The translations under genes and the position numbers were made by a program. 64,000 bases of DNA, taken from CAZFRF01 sp964540925 (GTDB lineage: Bacteria > Patescibacteriota > Microgenomatia > Levybacterales > UBA12049). The stretch lies in NCBI GenBank assembly GCA_964540925.1, contig CAZIOR010000001.1:1-64000 (forward strand). The letters run 5' to 3'. Shown here in pieces: positions 23,743 to 33,342 of the stretch. Every line of letters starts with the position of its first letter. Position 1 is the first letter of the stretch. The notes beneath the pieces were generated by a model. That model did not search any database. It was given only the letters and a program-made list of their open reading frames with translations, and had not been told where the DNA came from.

Positions 23743-25495
23743 GACAGGAGTTGCTTTCGGTGATCAGATTTTTACTGATTTTCATTCCAAAAGATCTTGG
23801 GATAAGGAAGGTGAAAATAAAAAACCGAGAAATCTTTTTTTAATTATTATTTTTGTAGTTTTTTTTGCAATCTTAGGTTTAAGAGTTTTTTATTTACAAA
23901 TAATAAAAGGTAGCTATTACAAATTAATTTCTGACAGTAATAGAACTAAAACAGTAGTAATTCATGCTCCTAGAGGAATAATTTTTGATAGAAATAATAC
24001 TCCATTAGTTTTTAATATTCCTGGTTTCAGAGAAAGTGTAAATGGAAAAACAGTTTTAATTCCAAAAGAAAAAGCTTTAAATTTAATTGCTTCTGGGAAA
24101 AGTAATTTGGAGATTGATTCATTAAGGGAGTATCCATATAAAGATATTACATCACATATTTTGGGATACCTGGGACAAATCTCTCCAGATCAACTAAAAA
24201 ATCCTGATTTTAAAAATTATTTAGCGACTGATGTTATTGGGCAAGACGGGGTAGAACAATTTTATGAACAAAATCTAAAGGGCCAAGATGGTAAGCAGTT
24301 ATATGAAATTAACTCAAGCGGAGCTATTGTTAGAAAACTAGGTCAAGATGATCCAGTTCCCGGAAATAATCTTAATTTAACAATAGATATTAATTTGCAG
24401 AAAAAAGCTTTTGAAGCAACAGCCGAAATATCTAAGGGTGGAGCAGTTGTCCAAACGCCAAAAGGGGAGATACTGGCTTTGGTTTCTAGGCCTTCGTTTG
24501 ATGCAAACTTATTTACCTTAGATAAAACATATAAGCCAAATGGAAATTATTCAAATTTAGAGGCAGTACTTTTAGATGGGCAAAATCAACCCCTTTTAAA
24601 TAGAGTGGTTTCTGGAGTATATCCACCAGGGTCTACTTTTAAATTAGTTGTGGCTTCGGCTGCTTTAAAAAGTAAGGTTATCGATGAAGGGTATAGCGTT
24701 GCTGATACTGGTATATTAAGAGTAGGTACATTTTCTTTTGCGAATTGGTATTTTACTGAATACGGTGGAACAGATGGAGATGTAAATGTAGTTAAGGCAA
24801 TTAAAAGATCAAACGACATATTCTTTTACCAATTAGCAAGTAAAACAGGAATAGATAAGATTTCCAATACGGCTGCAAGTTTTGGAGTTGGTCAAAAATT
24901 AGGAATAGATTTGAATGGAGAAGCAAAAGGTATTTTACCAACCGTAGAGTGGAAAGAAAAAACGCTTAAAGAACAATGGTATCTAGGAGATACATATCAT
25001 TATGGAATTGGTCAAGGTTTTTTGCTTACAACTCCACTTCAAGTAAATGCTTGGACCTTAGCTATTGCTAATCAAGGTGTTTTATATAGACCACATTTAC
25101 TTAAAAATTTTCCTACTCAAGTTTTAGCTAAAGGACTTTTGGACAATTATTCTTTTGAGCTAATAAGGCAAGGAATGATTGAATCTTGTAGTCCTGGGGG
25201 AGTTGCTTGGCCATTTTTTAACTTCGCAGTTAAAAATTCCAAATTAACAATAGATAATAAAAATATTTTACCCTTTGCATCTGGGTCTGCAGACATGAGG
25301 CAAGTGGTGGTTGCTTGTAAGACTGGAACTGCAGAAGACACACCAGATAAAAAACCTCATGCTTGGATAACGCTTTTTGCTCCTGCTTATAATCCTCAAG
25401 TAGTTATTACAGTTTTATCAGAAAATAGTGGTGAAGGAAGTAGTGTAGCAGGGCCTGTTGCAAAAAAAATCTTACAAGCATATTTTGAGAAATAA
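23735..25495 (+). CDS. mrdA: Penicillin-binding protein 2 (elongation transpeptidase)
   Basis: This 586-aa class B PBP crosslinks peptidoglycan during elongation. One membrane helix lies near residues 32-52, a dimerisation/pedestal domain near 60-200, and the transpeptidase domain after 220. Active-site motifs are STFK near 301 (SGVYPPGSTFK), SND near 356 and KTGT near 528. RodA is not seen in this window. The start has a Shine-Dalgarno within mreD. Confidence 0.95.
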   Translation: MVKTGVAFGDQIFTDFHSKRSWDKEGENKKPRNLFLIIIFVVFFAILGLRVFYLQIIKGSYYKLISDSNRTKTVVIHAPRGIIFDRNNTPLVFNIPGFRESVNGKTVLIPKEKALNLIASGKSNLEIDSLREYPYKDITSHILGYLGQISPDQLKNPDFKNYLATDVIGQDGVEQFYEQNLKGQDGKQLYEINSSGAIVRKLGQDDPVPGNNLNLTIDINLQKKAFEATAEISKGGAVVQTPKGEILALVSRPSFDANLFTLDKTYKPNGNYSNLEAVLLDGQNQPLLNRVVSGVYPPGSTFKLVVASAALKSKVIDEGYSVADTGILRVGTFSFANWYFTEYGGTDGDVNVVKAIKRSNDIFFYQLASKTGIDKISNTAASFGVGQKLGIDLNGEAKGILPTVEWKEKTLKEQWYLGDTYHYGIGQGFLLTTPLQVNAWTLAIANQGVLYRPHLLKNFPTQVLAKGLLDNYSFELIRQGMIESCSPGGVAWPFFNFAVKNSKLTIDNKNILPFASGSADMRQVVVACKTGTAEDTPDKKPHAWITLFAPAYNPQVVITVLSENSGEGSSVAGPVAKKILQAYFEK

Positions 25496-25517
25496 AAAGC
25501 AGAGTAAAATTAGTCGA

Positions 25518-26660
25518 TTATTGGATGAATTTGAAAGTGGAAAGAATTAGATCAAATATTTGTTGATAATTTTTTACTTCTTCTTTCGTGTATCCCATAC
25601 CTGTAAAGTCAGGATCTCTTAAAATAATAACCTTTTTATTTCCCATTATAATTATTTCTTTACAGGTGACTGGTTCGCAATCTCCATTGTCGTTTACATA
25701 AGCAGTGAGATCAGGTAAATTTATTTGTTTTGTAGTTGATAAATAAAGCAAATGTCCTCTGGGAGTGGTTCCATTTACTTCTTTATCCCAATCCTGAATG
25801 GATAAGTTATCGAGATTATTATATATAAGTAAATAAATAGGTGGAGAATTTGAGCCCCTGTCTTTATTTGATGGTATAAAGCCAATGCTTGATTGTGAGC
25901 TTGGTGATGAATTTTGGTCATAAACTGATGTAGTTTTCCAATCTTTTGGATATTTAAGAGAAAAACTATATTGGGAGTTTTTGTAAGTGTTCCAGTCAGA
26001 AGTTATTGATTGAGAAGTAGAATCTGTAAATTTAAAAGTGGAGATAATTTTATTACAAAGATCTAGGGTTTTTTGTTGTTCTGAATAGAATGCACAAGAA
26101 GCATAAATTGTAGTTCCATTAATGTTAAATTTAATATAATCGTCGCCATTTTTTGTTAAAACAAATTTTTTTGAGGGATTTAATCGATAATCATTTTTTA
26201 GACCTTGATTAGCGTTAAAAGTTGTAATGGATATTTCATCTGGTTGATATCCTTTTGCGTTTACACTTTGAATACGTAAGTCGAAATCATTTGTGTTACC
26301 AGCAATTTCGGTATTTAAAATAACTTCCCAATCCTTAGGATGTTTTAAAGACCAAGTTTTATATGAATATTCGATCCAATTTTGAATATCAATTTTACTA
26401 GTAGGAGTTGGAATTGTGCTTGGTAAAATTTGTTTTGGAGTTTGAGCTATTTGGGTTTTATTAGATGAGTTTTTTCCTAATATAAATCCAATGCTTAAAA
26501 GAGTAAAAATAATTATTAAACTAATGCCAATTTTTAGCCATTTTGATTTTAAAAAATTAAATTTTGGATTTATTTCTTTTACATGGGGAGGGGTTGGCGG
26601 AGTTGGGGCCATTGGGCCTATGTTTGAATATGGATTAGGAATATTAGAATTATCTTCCAT
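25518..26660 (-). CDS. Membrane-anchored protein with two PsbP-like repeats
   Basis: This 380-aa protein has a Pro-rich cytoplasmic head, a membrane helix near residues 42-63, a Pro/Thr linker and two extracellular repeats. Each repeat opens with a related phrase (YSYKTWSLKHPKDWEV near 102 and NSQYSFSLKYPKDWKT near 226), typical of PsbP-like domains in uncultured bacteria. Function is unknown; ligand binding or surface display is plausible. Upstream and divergent is topA. Confidence 0.65.
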   Translation of the reverse strand: MEDNSNIPNPYSNIGPMAPTPPTPPHVKEINPKFNFLKSKWLKIGISLIIIFTLLSIGFILGKNSSNKTQIAQTPKQILPSTIPTPTSKIDIQNWIEYSYKTWSLKHPKDWEVILNTEIAGNTNDFDLRIQSVNAKGYQPDEISITTFNANQGLKNDYRLNPSKKFVLTKNGDDYIKFNINGTTIYASCAFYSEQQKTLDLCNKIISTFKFTDSTSQSITSDWNTYKNSQYSFSLKYPKDWKTTSVYDQNSSPSSQSSIGFIPSNKDRGSNSPPIYLLIYNNLDNLSIQDWDKEVNGTTPRGHLLYLSTTKQINLPDLTAYVNDNGDCEPVTCKEIIIMGNKKVIILRDPDFTGMGYTKEEVKNYQQIFDLILSTFKFIQ

Positions 26661-26750
26661 AAACTTAGTATTTCATTATATATTTTTGATGTCAAATTAG
26701 TTAGGGCTTGACAGGGATGGTATCATTTAAATTAAACTGGAAAAGTTAAT

Positions 26751-28610
26751 ATGAAGAATTTAGTAATCGTTGAATCACCGACAAAAGCCAAAACAATTGG
26801 TAAATTTTTAGGCTCAGAATATGAAGTAATTGCTTCAATGGGGCATATCTATGATCTTCCTAAGTCAACGTTAGGTGTTGATTTAGATAATGATTTTAAT
26901 CCTCAATATGAGTTGGTTAAGGATAAAAAGAAAACTATTGATGCTTTAAAAAAAGCTGCTAAAGAAGCTTCAAGAGTTATTTTAGCTACTGATTTAGACA
27001 GAGAAGGAGAAGCAATTGCATATCACATTGCTGCAAATTTAAAAAAAGAAGACGCAGACAGAATTGTTTTTCATGAAATTACTAAAGAGGCAATTGACGA
27101 GGCTTTAGCAAATCCTAAAAAAATTAATAACAACTTAGTAGATGCCCAAACTGCAAGAAGAGTTTTAGATAGGTTAGTGGGTTATAAATTATCTCCAATA
27201 CTTTGGCAAAAAGTCAGGAGAGGACTTTCTGCTGGAAGAGTTCAATCTGTTGCATTAAGACTTATTGTTGAAAGAGAAAGAGAGATTGAAAAGTTTCAAA
27301 AAGAAAGATATTACACAATTTTAGTAGGTCTTAAAAAAGAAACGGGAGAAACGCTTTTTGAATTAATTGAAATTGAAAAACAACGAATTGAAATTTCCCA
27401 AAAATTAGACTTATATGATGGAGAATATAAATATACAAAAACAGTTATTGATTCAATTGAGAAGGCCACAGAAATTGAAAACAGTCTAAAAACCTTAAGT
27501 TTTAAAGTTTTAGATGTTGTAAGAAAAGAAATGCGCAGAACTCCACCTCCGCCATATACAACTTCAACGCTTCAGCAGGACGCAGCCAGAAGAATGGGCC
27601 TTTCTGGTAAAAGAACCATGAATCTAGCTCAAAAACTATATGAAGAAGGTTATATTACGTATCACAGAACAGATTCTGTAGCTATCTCTGAAGCAGCAAA
27701 AAAACAAATGATTGCCTATGTCAGTCAAAAATATGGCGACAAATATTTATCAGATAAACCAAGATTTTATAAAGCAACTTCAAAAAATGCTCAAGAAGCC
27801 CATGANNNNNNNNNNNNNNNNNNNNNNNNNNNNNNNNNNNNNNNNNNNNNNNNNNNNNNNNNNNNNNNNNNNNNNNNNNNNNNNNNNNNNNNNNNNNNNN
27901 NNNNNTTAAATGATAATAAATTGCCTGAGTTTAAAACAGGAGAAAATTTAAATTTTGTAAATTCAACAAATGAATTTCATGAAACACTGCCTCCACCTAG
28001 ATATAACGATGCATCAATTATTAAAACTTTAGAGGAAAAAGGAATTGGTAGACCTTCAACTTATGCCACAATCATTTCAACAATTGAATCAAGGGGTTAT
28101 ATTGAAAGAGAAGAACAGAGGTTTAAGCCTACAGTTGTGGGAATTGCTGTTACAGATTTTTTAGTAACCAATTTTTCAACAATTGATGATATTCCTTTTA
28201 CCGCAACCATGGAAGATGAATTAGATGAAATTGCAAATGGTGTAAAAAAATGGGTTCCAGTAATGAAAGAATTCTATACTCCTTTTGAAAAATCTTTAGA
28301 AAAAGTTAAGGGAGCTGAAAGAGTTAAAATTGCAGTTGAGGAGACAGAGGAAGTATGTCCTAAATGTAATGAGGGAAAATTAGTTGTGAGATCTGGACGT
28401 TTTGGAAAGTTTTTATCATGCAATAGATTTCCTGAGTGTAAATTTACAAAACCACTTGTTCAAGATACTAATTTAATTTGTCCAAAAGATGGCGGAAAAA
28501 TTGTTGTTAAGAAAACTAAAAAAGGTAGAAAGTTTTATGGTTGTGGTAATTATCCAAATTGTGATTTTGCTGCTTGGAAATTAGAAGATATTAAAAAACC
28601 TACTGAGTAG
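26751..28610 (+). CDS. topA: DNA topoisomerase I (interrupted by an assembly gap)
   Basis: This type IA topoisomerase relaxes negative supercoils. The TOPRIM start KNLVIVESPTKAKTIGKFLG, ATDLDREGEAIAYH near residue 83, and the catalytic tyrosine region LYEEGYITYHRTDSV near 296 are present. Two C-terminal zinc fingers (CPKCNEGKL, CPKDGGKIV) follow, as does GIGRPSTYATI. The N-run at 27806-27905 begins just after QEAHE, so the following segment is missing. The shown frame is open across it, but true gap length is unknown. A TTGACA lies at 26708. Confidence 0.95.
   Translation: MKNLVIVESPTKAKTIGKFLGSEYEVIASMGHIYDLPKSTLGVDLDNDFNPQYELVKDKKKTIDALKKAAKEASRVILATDLDREGEAIAYHIAANLKKEDADRIVFHEITKEAIDEALANPKKINNNLVDAQTARRVLDRLVGYKLSPILWQKVRRGLSAGRVQSVALRLIVEREREIEKFQKERYYTILVGLKKETGETLFELIEIEKQRIEISQKLDLYDGEYKYTKTVIDSIEKATEIENSLKTLSFKVLDVVRKEMRRTPPPPYTTSTLQQDAARRMGLSGKRTMNLAQKLYEEGYITYHRTDSVAISEAAKKQMIAYVSQKYGDKYLSDKPRFYKATSKNAQEAHXXXXXXXXXXXXXXXXXXXXXXXXXXXXXXXXXXLNDNKLPEFKTGENLNFVNSTNEFHETLPPPRYNDASIIKTLEEKGIGRPSTYATIISTIESRGYIEREEQRFKPTVVGIAVTDFLVTNFSTIDDIPFTATMEDELDEIANGVKKWVPVMKEFYTPFEKSLEKVKGAERVKIAVEETEEVCPKCNEGKLVVRSGRFGKFLSCNRFPECKFTKPLVQDTNLICPKDGGKIVVKKTKKGRKFYGCGNYPNCDFAAWKLEDIKKPTE
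27806..27905. other. Assembly gap (100 N) inside topA
   Basis: The run of exactly 100 N is a scaffolding placeholder. Comparison with usual TopA spacing between EAHEAIRPT and the next block suggests more than 100 nt is missing. Confidence 0.95.
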
Positions 28611-28926
28611 GGCAGGCTGCAAATTCGCATTTTGGGCCGCTTCTGCCTACATAACTTCCATCTGGGCAAAGCTTAGCTTCTTGAGTACAAACAGTCTTAT
28701 CTGGTTCTGGTGTTAATGTGGGAGTGGGTGATGAGATTTCTTCAGATGATAAATTATTTTTGCCTAGCATTATTCCACCGATTAAGAAAGAAATTAATGT
28801 AGAAATTAATACAAAACCGATTAATATTTTTGATTTAAAAATGTTTGCTGTTTGCGTATGTGCAGGAATTTCTTTTTCAGGCAAGGGTAAATCAATTTGT
28901 GGTTTTGGTAATGATTTTTCTTCCAT
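28600..28926 (-). CDS. Small membrane-anchored Cys-rich protein
   Basis: This 108-aa protein has an N-terminal polar region, one membrane helix near residues 31-52, a Ser/Pro/Thr linker and a compact extracellular Cys motif: CTQEAKLCPDGSYVGR near 80 followed by GPKCEFAACPTQ. The motif, with four cysteines and CPDGS, is a known small domain in Patescibacteria proteins without assigned function. It overlaps the topA end by 11 nt (convergent). Confidence 0.6.
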   Translation of the reverse strand: MEEKSLPKPQIDLPLPEKEIPAHTQTANIFKSKILIGFVLISTLISFLIGGIMLGKNNLSSEEISSPTPTLTPEPDKTVCTQEAKLCPDGSYVGRSGPKCEFAACPTQ

Positions 28927-28929
28927 ATA

Positions 28930-29379
28930 TTAAAACAGTCTACCTAGGATAATAACAGCAGCTGCAATTGCAACTTGGTTAATAAAACCCCAAGGCATTC
29001 CCATATGAGTATCAAATAATTTTTGCATTCTATATACCCAATTAAATGGAGGGAAGTTAAAGTTGAAGAATAGATATGGTGCCGTTAGCCAATCGGGAAG
29101 TTGCGCCACTAAAACTATAAAGTAGGTATATAAAAGATCAGTTCCTGGAAAAAAGACAGTAATAATTGCCCAAGAAGCAAAAAAGCCGATTAAGACATCG
29201 GCTGCGCTTTGTATAAAAAAACTATTTCTAGTTTTTTGCTTCCTGTGATATCCAGTATCCCAATGGGGAAGAGCATCTGCTACGAAATGAGAAGCTAGAG
29301 CAATTGGTATTGCAAGTAACGGATTTCCAATTTTTGCGGCAATTACAGTGCCTATGATTGCGTGTCCCGTAGCTGTCAT
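28930..29379 (-). CDS. Integral membrane protein, YdjM/DUF457-like
   Basis: This 149-aa protein has several hydrophobic helices and the metal-site-like pattern TGHAIIG at residues 3-9 and ASHFVADALPHWDTGYH near 29-45. This resembles membrane-bound YdjM-type putative metal-dependent hydrolases. No enzymatic role is established here. It lies 3 nt upstream of the Cys-rich gene, probably in one unit. Confidence 0.55.
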   Translation of the reverse strand: MTATGHAIIGTVIAAKIGNPLLAIPIALASHFVADALPHWDTGYHRKQKTRNSFFIQSAADVLIGFFASWAIITVFFPGTDLLYTYFIVLVAQLPDWLTAPYLFFNFNFPPFNWVYRMQKLFDTHMGMPWGFINQVAIAAAVIILGRLF

Positions 29380-29418
29380 AAGTTTTATTATACGCCTATT
29401 GAGAAATTAGATGTCAAG

Positions 29419-30990
29419 TTATTCTAATTCTTCACGTTTTGCGGCAACAAACAAAAACCATTGTTCAAAAAATCCAATTAAACCTTTAAAGGGTGCTTCA
29501 ATTATGAAATCAATAATAAGCAATATAAAATTAATTTGTGCAAAGCCTTCTGTTAAGCTTCTACCAACTCTTATAACCGGAATAAAAAAGAATTCAAAGA
29601 GGGGGGTAAATAAATTTTGTTTTTTAAAGACAGTATAGGTATTTGCTGTTTGATAAATCCTGTAAGACAGGAATGAAATTATAGCTATAAAGAATACAAA
29701 AATTCCTTTGCTTAGAATATTGAAATGTAATTTTCCTAAAACAAGCCACATTATTCCAAATGCAGAAAAGATGGTTAAAATCCAAAAAATAGAGAAGAAA
29801 TAGTCTTTTAATGTCATCGCGCTTTTTGATTTCAATTTTACAGAAATTGTATTTGCTACGGTTGGGTTTTCTTCTGTTAATAAATTTACAATATGGTTAT
29901 ATATTATTTCTGAATTTTGATCACTTGGAGTTTTGATACCAATTCCGACTCCAGCCATAATTAATGGAGGAATAACTGTATTTAAAACAATTGATAGCCA
30001 TTGGATTTTACCAAGAAAAATACTCTCAAATGTACCCTCGATTGATAAAGCTAAAATTGCTTTAGTGAACAAAATAAAAACAAAGCTTCTTACGATTGCG
30101 GTCCTAACTTTTCGTTTAATACTTCTGTATCTAAGTTCACAAGCTGCGAAAACATATTTCCTAAATTCTTCTTCGTCTTTAATTAAATATTCAATATTGC
30201 CTTTTTCTTTAATTAATATGTCATAAAGAATAAGAAATGGTGGAGTAATTTTTTTTACATGCGAAAGAATTCTTTCTTTTTTTGGATAGCTTAATTGGTA
30301 TTTGATTTCTTTATATCCTTTTTCGAAATTTGTAGCTATTTGATCTATGTTTTCTTTAGAAAGTCTTCCAAAAATTTGTGTAAATAATTTATATTTTAAG
30401 AAAGGTACGTCATCTTTAGAAAAACTTTTTCTAATTGCTAAAAATATTTGAATATCTTTGGTTTGTTCAGAATCGTCTGGAATAACTAAGGTATTTTGTA
30501 GAATCTTAAACATAAAATTAGCAATTGCCTCCTTTTCTCTATTTGGAACTAAAACATATAAAATGTCGCAGGAGAGAAGCTCTAAAATTAATTCACTTAC
30601 TTCTTCAGATGGTAAATTACGATTTTGGTGAACTTTTTCTTTTAATTGAAAATGTAGGTCAATGCTTTCTGTAACTCTATTAATTAAAGATTGGGGAACA
30701 GTTGCGTTAGGAAAATATCCTGCCCAAATAAGTTCTCGGACTAAGCCTTCAGCTAGATAGCTAGATTTTTCATTTAGAAAAAGCATTCTTTTGAGCATTC
30801 TTTCAATTGCTCTTCTGGGAATGGTTTCTTCAGATCCATAATCCATGGCTGTCCTAAATTTTTCATAAAATGAAGCTACTTTGGAGACTAGGGCATTAAC
30901 TGTTATTTTTTCATCATTTAAATTACTTTCTTTATTTTCAAAAACTCTAATTAATCTATGAGCTAAACTTGATAATGTTTTGGGTAGCAT
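29419..30990 (-). CDS. Hypothetical membrane protein, 523 aa
   Basis: This protein is not recognised. Residues 1-290 are mostly helical and soluble, with charged segments such as KSSYLAEGLVRELIWAGYFP near 75. The C-terminal half has about four to six hydrophobic helices, from FVFILFTKAILALSI near 305 to the end. A reasonable guess is a membrane protein with a large cytoplasmic helical domain. It is divergent from the SpoU-type methylase gene. Confidence 0.5.
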   Translation of the reverse strand: MLPKTLSSLAHRLIRVFENKESNLNDEKITVNALVSKVASFYEKFRTAMDYGSEETIPRRAIERMLKRMLFLNEKSSYLAEGLVRELIWAGYFPNATVPQSLINRVTESIDLHFQLKEKVHQNRNLPSEEVSELILELLSCDILYVLVPNREKEAIANFMFKILQNTLVIPDDSEQTKDIQIFLAIRKSFSKDDVPFLKYKLFTQIFGRLSKENIDQIATNFEKGYKEIKYQLSYPKKERILSHVKKITPPFLILYDILIKEKGNIEYLIKDEEEFRKYVFAACELRYRSIKRKVRTAIVRSFVFILFTKAILALSIEGTFESIFLGKIQWLSIVLNTVIPPLIMAGVGIGIKTPSDQNSEIIYNHIVNLLTEENPTVANTISVKLKSKSAMTLKDYFFSIFWILTIFSAFGIMWLVLGKLHFNILSKGIFVFFIAIISFLSYRIYQTANTYTVFKKQNLFTPLFEFFFIPVIRVGRSLTEGFAQINFILLIIDFIIEAPFKGLIGFFEQWFLFVAAKREELE

Positions 30991-31023
30991 AAAGTGTATG
31001 CATTATAGAAGCGGTTAAATATG

Positions 31024-31050
31024 TTGTCAAACGAACGTTTTTAGTATAAT
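31024..31050 (+). promoter_or_regulatory. Promoter of the SpoU-type gene (leaderless arrangement)
   Basis: TTGTCA at 31024-31029 and TATAAT at 31045-31050 have a 15-bp spacer. The GTG start codon follows 7 nt after the -10. Confidence 0.55.
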
Positions 31051-31057
31051 ACGTATT

Positions 31058-31591
31058 GTGATAAAACTTAAAGCAAAAGATTTGCGTACAAGTAAAGGCG
31101 ATCCAGAGGTAATTAAAAAGTTACCTAAGAATCCAATTTACATCATTTTAGATAATGTATTGGATACATATAATATTGGTGCAATTTTTAGACTAGCTGA
31201 TGCAACAGCTTGCACAGAAGTTATTATTTGTGGCGAATCTGAAACACCACCTCATACTCGAATAAAAAAAGCTTCAATTAATACAACTGAATGGGTTAAG
31301 TGGAGTTATGAAGAAACAGCCTTAAAAGCAATCGAAAGACTCAGAAAAGATGTTCCTGGAATTCAAATTGTTTCAGTTGAATTAGATGATAAAGCAAAGC
31401 CATATGATAAAGTTGAATATAAATTTCCAGTTGCTTTAATTGTTGGACATGAAACAACTGGAGTGAGTAGGGAAGTCATGGACGCTTCAGATTTAATAGT
31501 TCAACTTCCCATGTTTGGTGTAAATGTTAGTTTAAATGTTATGGTTTCTTTGGGAATAGTTTTATACGAAGTTATTGAAAAATCATCTTGA
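31058..31591 (+). CDS. SpoU/TrmH-family RNA 2'-O-methyltransferase
   Basis: This 177-aa SPOUT methyltransferase has the three knot motifs: NIGAIFRLADA near residue 39, LIVGHETTGVSREVMD near 128 and NVSLNVMVSLGIVLYEV near 155. It lacks the usual N-terminal substrate domain, so it resembles TrmL/TrmH-type minimal enzymes acting on tRNA or rRNA ribose. The GTG start at 31058 lies 7 nt after a TATAAT, giving a leaderless message. The target base is unknown. Confidence 0.85.
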   Translation: MIKLKAKDLRTSKGDPEVIKKLPKNPIYIILDNVLDTYNIGAIFRLADATACTEVIICGESETPPHTRIKKASINTTEWVKWSYEETALKAIERLRKDVPGIQIVSVELDDKAKPYDKVEYKFPVALIVGHETTGVSREVMDASDLIVQLPMFGVNVSLNVMVSLGIVLYEVIEKSS

Positions 31592-32359
31592 GCCGTTAGT
31601 TCCATTTTTATATCTTCCAACTCCATAGATGGCATCAATTAGCACTCTTTTTAACTGATCTTTGGATAAATATCCAAATTTACTGATACTTTGTGTTCTT
31701 GTTCCAAAATCCATCTCTTGCCAAAGTTTTTGTACTAAATCGGTAGTTAGTAAAGATGCTTGGCCACCTTTATAAATATAAAAATCGCCTTGTTGAAAAT
31801 AAATAACAGTTCCATTATCGCTTTTTGCGATTAAAGCTTTTGCATCTGGGTTTTTTAAATAATAATCAGATATTAAGGCTGGAACTTGAGGTCCGTGCAT
31901 ATATCTAATATTCATAATTGCACCGTTCTTAGGATCCTTCTTTCTTCTTTGAGGAGAATAGTCAAATATTGAGGACTCAGCTTCATCCTTTAATTTTTTT
32001 TCCCGCGCGTTTGTCATAAGTTCTAATCTAATTCTTCTAGAATTGTCTATGGTGTACATTCTTTTCTCATCTTTTAATTTTCTTACTTGTTCTCTTGTAT
32101 ATTTTGCTGCTAGTTCTGGAGGTAGATTGTTCCAAAGTTTTTCCATTTGTGTTTTCAGTCTTGTATACATATTTTGATGAAATTGTCCGTGTCTCCTAGC
32201 TAAAGAATGGGCTGATTCTTGTGTAAATAGATAGGTGAACAGAATATCCCGCTGATGCTCAGGTAGTACTTCATAGGCTGAGTTGTTAATAACATCTCCA
32301 AGGAATTGATTTGTTCTTGGCGTAAAATGAACAGGCAAATGCAATTTATGATCTTTTAC
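31583..32359 (-). CDS. Sigma-region-4-like / HTH protein, 5' end in an assembly gap
   Basis: The visible part is about 258 residues and its start is lost in the gap at 32360-32459. The first third has LPEHQRDILFTYLFTQESAH followed by SLARRHGQFHQNMYTRLKTQ, the pattern of a sigma-70 region 4 or related helix-turn-helix. The middle is highly charged (RIRLELMTNAREKKLKDEAE). The C-terminal part is unrecognised. A reading frame runs on past the gap to 32527, but that part need not be coding. It is convergent with the SpoU-type gene, overlapping its end by 9 nt. Confidence 0.55.
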   Translation of the reverse strand, partial: VKDHKLHLPVHFTPRTNQFLGDVINNSAYEVLPEHQRDILFTYLFTQESAHSLARRHGQFHQNMYTRLKTQMEKLWNNLPPELAAKYTREQVRKLKDEKRMYTIDNSRRIRLELMTNAREKKLKDEAESSIFDYSPQRRKKDPKNGAIMNIRYMHGPQVPALISDYYLKNPDAKALIAKSDNGTVIYFQQGDFYIYKGGQASLLTTDLVQKLWQEMDFGTRTQSISKFGYLSKDQLKRVLIDAIYGVGRYKNGTNGSR

Positions 32360-32459
32360 NNNNNNNNNNNNNNNNNNNNNNNNNNNNNNNNNNNNNNNNN
32401 NNNNNNNNNNNNNNNNNNNNNNNNNNNNNNNNNNNNNNNNNNNNNNNNNNNNNNNNNNN
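32360..32459. other. Assembly gap (100 N)
   Basis: Exactly 100 N, a placeholder of unknown true length. It removes the start of the minus-strand sigma-region-4-like gene. Confidence 0.95.
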
Positions 32460-32565
32460 TATAATTTACATTGATATATAAAGATGAAATAAAAAAGAGG
32501 TATATTTATTAACTCCAGTTTCTTCAAATTCCTTTGTAGAAATATACCAAAAAATTCAAGAATTT

Positions 32566-33342
32566 ATGAAAGCATCAAACTATTTTTCAGAAATGGCGGG
32601 AATTATCGGCGGAATTGGTCCGGAAGCGACTGCGTATTTCCAAGGACTTTTAGTTAGAATTGGTCATGAAACAGCTAAAAAAGATCAAGATCATGTTCCA
32701 TATCTTTTATACAACAATCCACAAATTCCAGATAGAACTTCTCATTTGGTTTATGGTAAAGAAAATCCACTTCCAGAGCTTATTCATACAGGTAGAATTT
32801 TAAAAAACGCTGGAGCAACATTTTTAGCTATGCTTTGCAACACATCCCATGCTTATGCAGAAGACCTAGAAAAATTAACTGGTTTACCTGTTGTAAATAT
32901 GATTGATTTGACTGCAAATTATGTAAATTATGCTTATGGAAGTAATTCAAAAGTAGGACTTTTAGCTACAGATGGAACCGTAATGAGCAATTTATATCAA
33001 AATTCTTTTTTTGAAATTAATCCAAGCATTGAAGTGTTAACTCCAAGTGTAAAAAATCAAAAAAAGGTTATGAATGCTATTTACGATATAAAGTCGGTTT
33101 CTGTAAATGATAAAAATATTAAGGCTTTACAAGAAGCAGCTCAGGAATTGATCGATAGGGGCGCTGAGGTAATTGTTTTAGGTTGCACAGAAATTCCTCT
33201 CGCATTCGCAAATGAAAAACTTCATTTCAAATTTATTGATCCTATGGATGTTTTGGCTAGAGAAATAGCAGCTAAAACTATGCTTAGTAAGCTTGCTTTT
33301 CCAAAGAAGTTTTGGCAATTTTTTCTCACCCAAGATAAATAA
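32566..33342 (+). CDS. Aspartate/glutamate racemase-family protein
   Basis: This 258-aa protein belongs to the cofactor-independent Asp/Glu racemase superfamily. The two catalytic cysteines are visible in AMLCNTSHAYAEDL near residue 93 and VLGCTEIPLAF near 205, and the N-terminus AGIIGGIGPEATAYF is typical of aspartate racemases. D-Asp could feed cell-wall peptide branching, which would fit the FemAB-type proteins nearby, but this is inference. An alternative start (MAGIIGG) is at 32593. Confidence 0.88.
   Translation: MKASNYFSEMAGIIGGIGPEATAYFQGLLVRIGHETAKKDQDHVPYLLYNNPQIPDRTSHLVYGKENPLPELIHTGRILKNAGATFLAMLCNTSHAYAEDLEKLTGLPVVNMIDLTANYVNYAYGSNSKVGLLATDGTVMSNLYQNSFFEINPSIEVLTPSVKNQKKVMNAIYDIKSVSVNDKNIKALQEAAQELIDRGAEVIVLGCTEIPLAFANEKLHFKFIDPMDVLAREIAAKTMLSKLAFPKKFWQFFLTQDK

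Noticed and set aside
32460..32527. N-terminal continuation of the sigma-region-4-like gene beyond the gap
   Set aside because: The residues are a short hydrophobic stretch of AT-rich sequence, open by chance; the gap length is unknown, so frame cannot be trusted.
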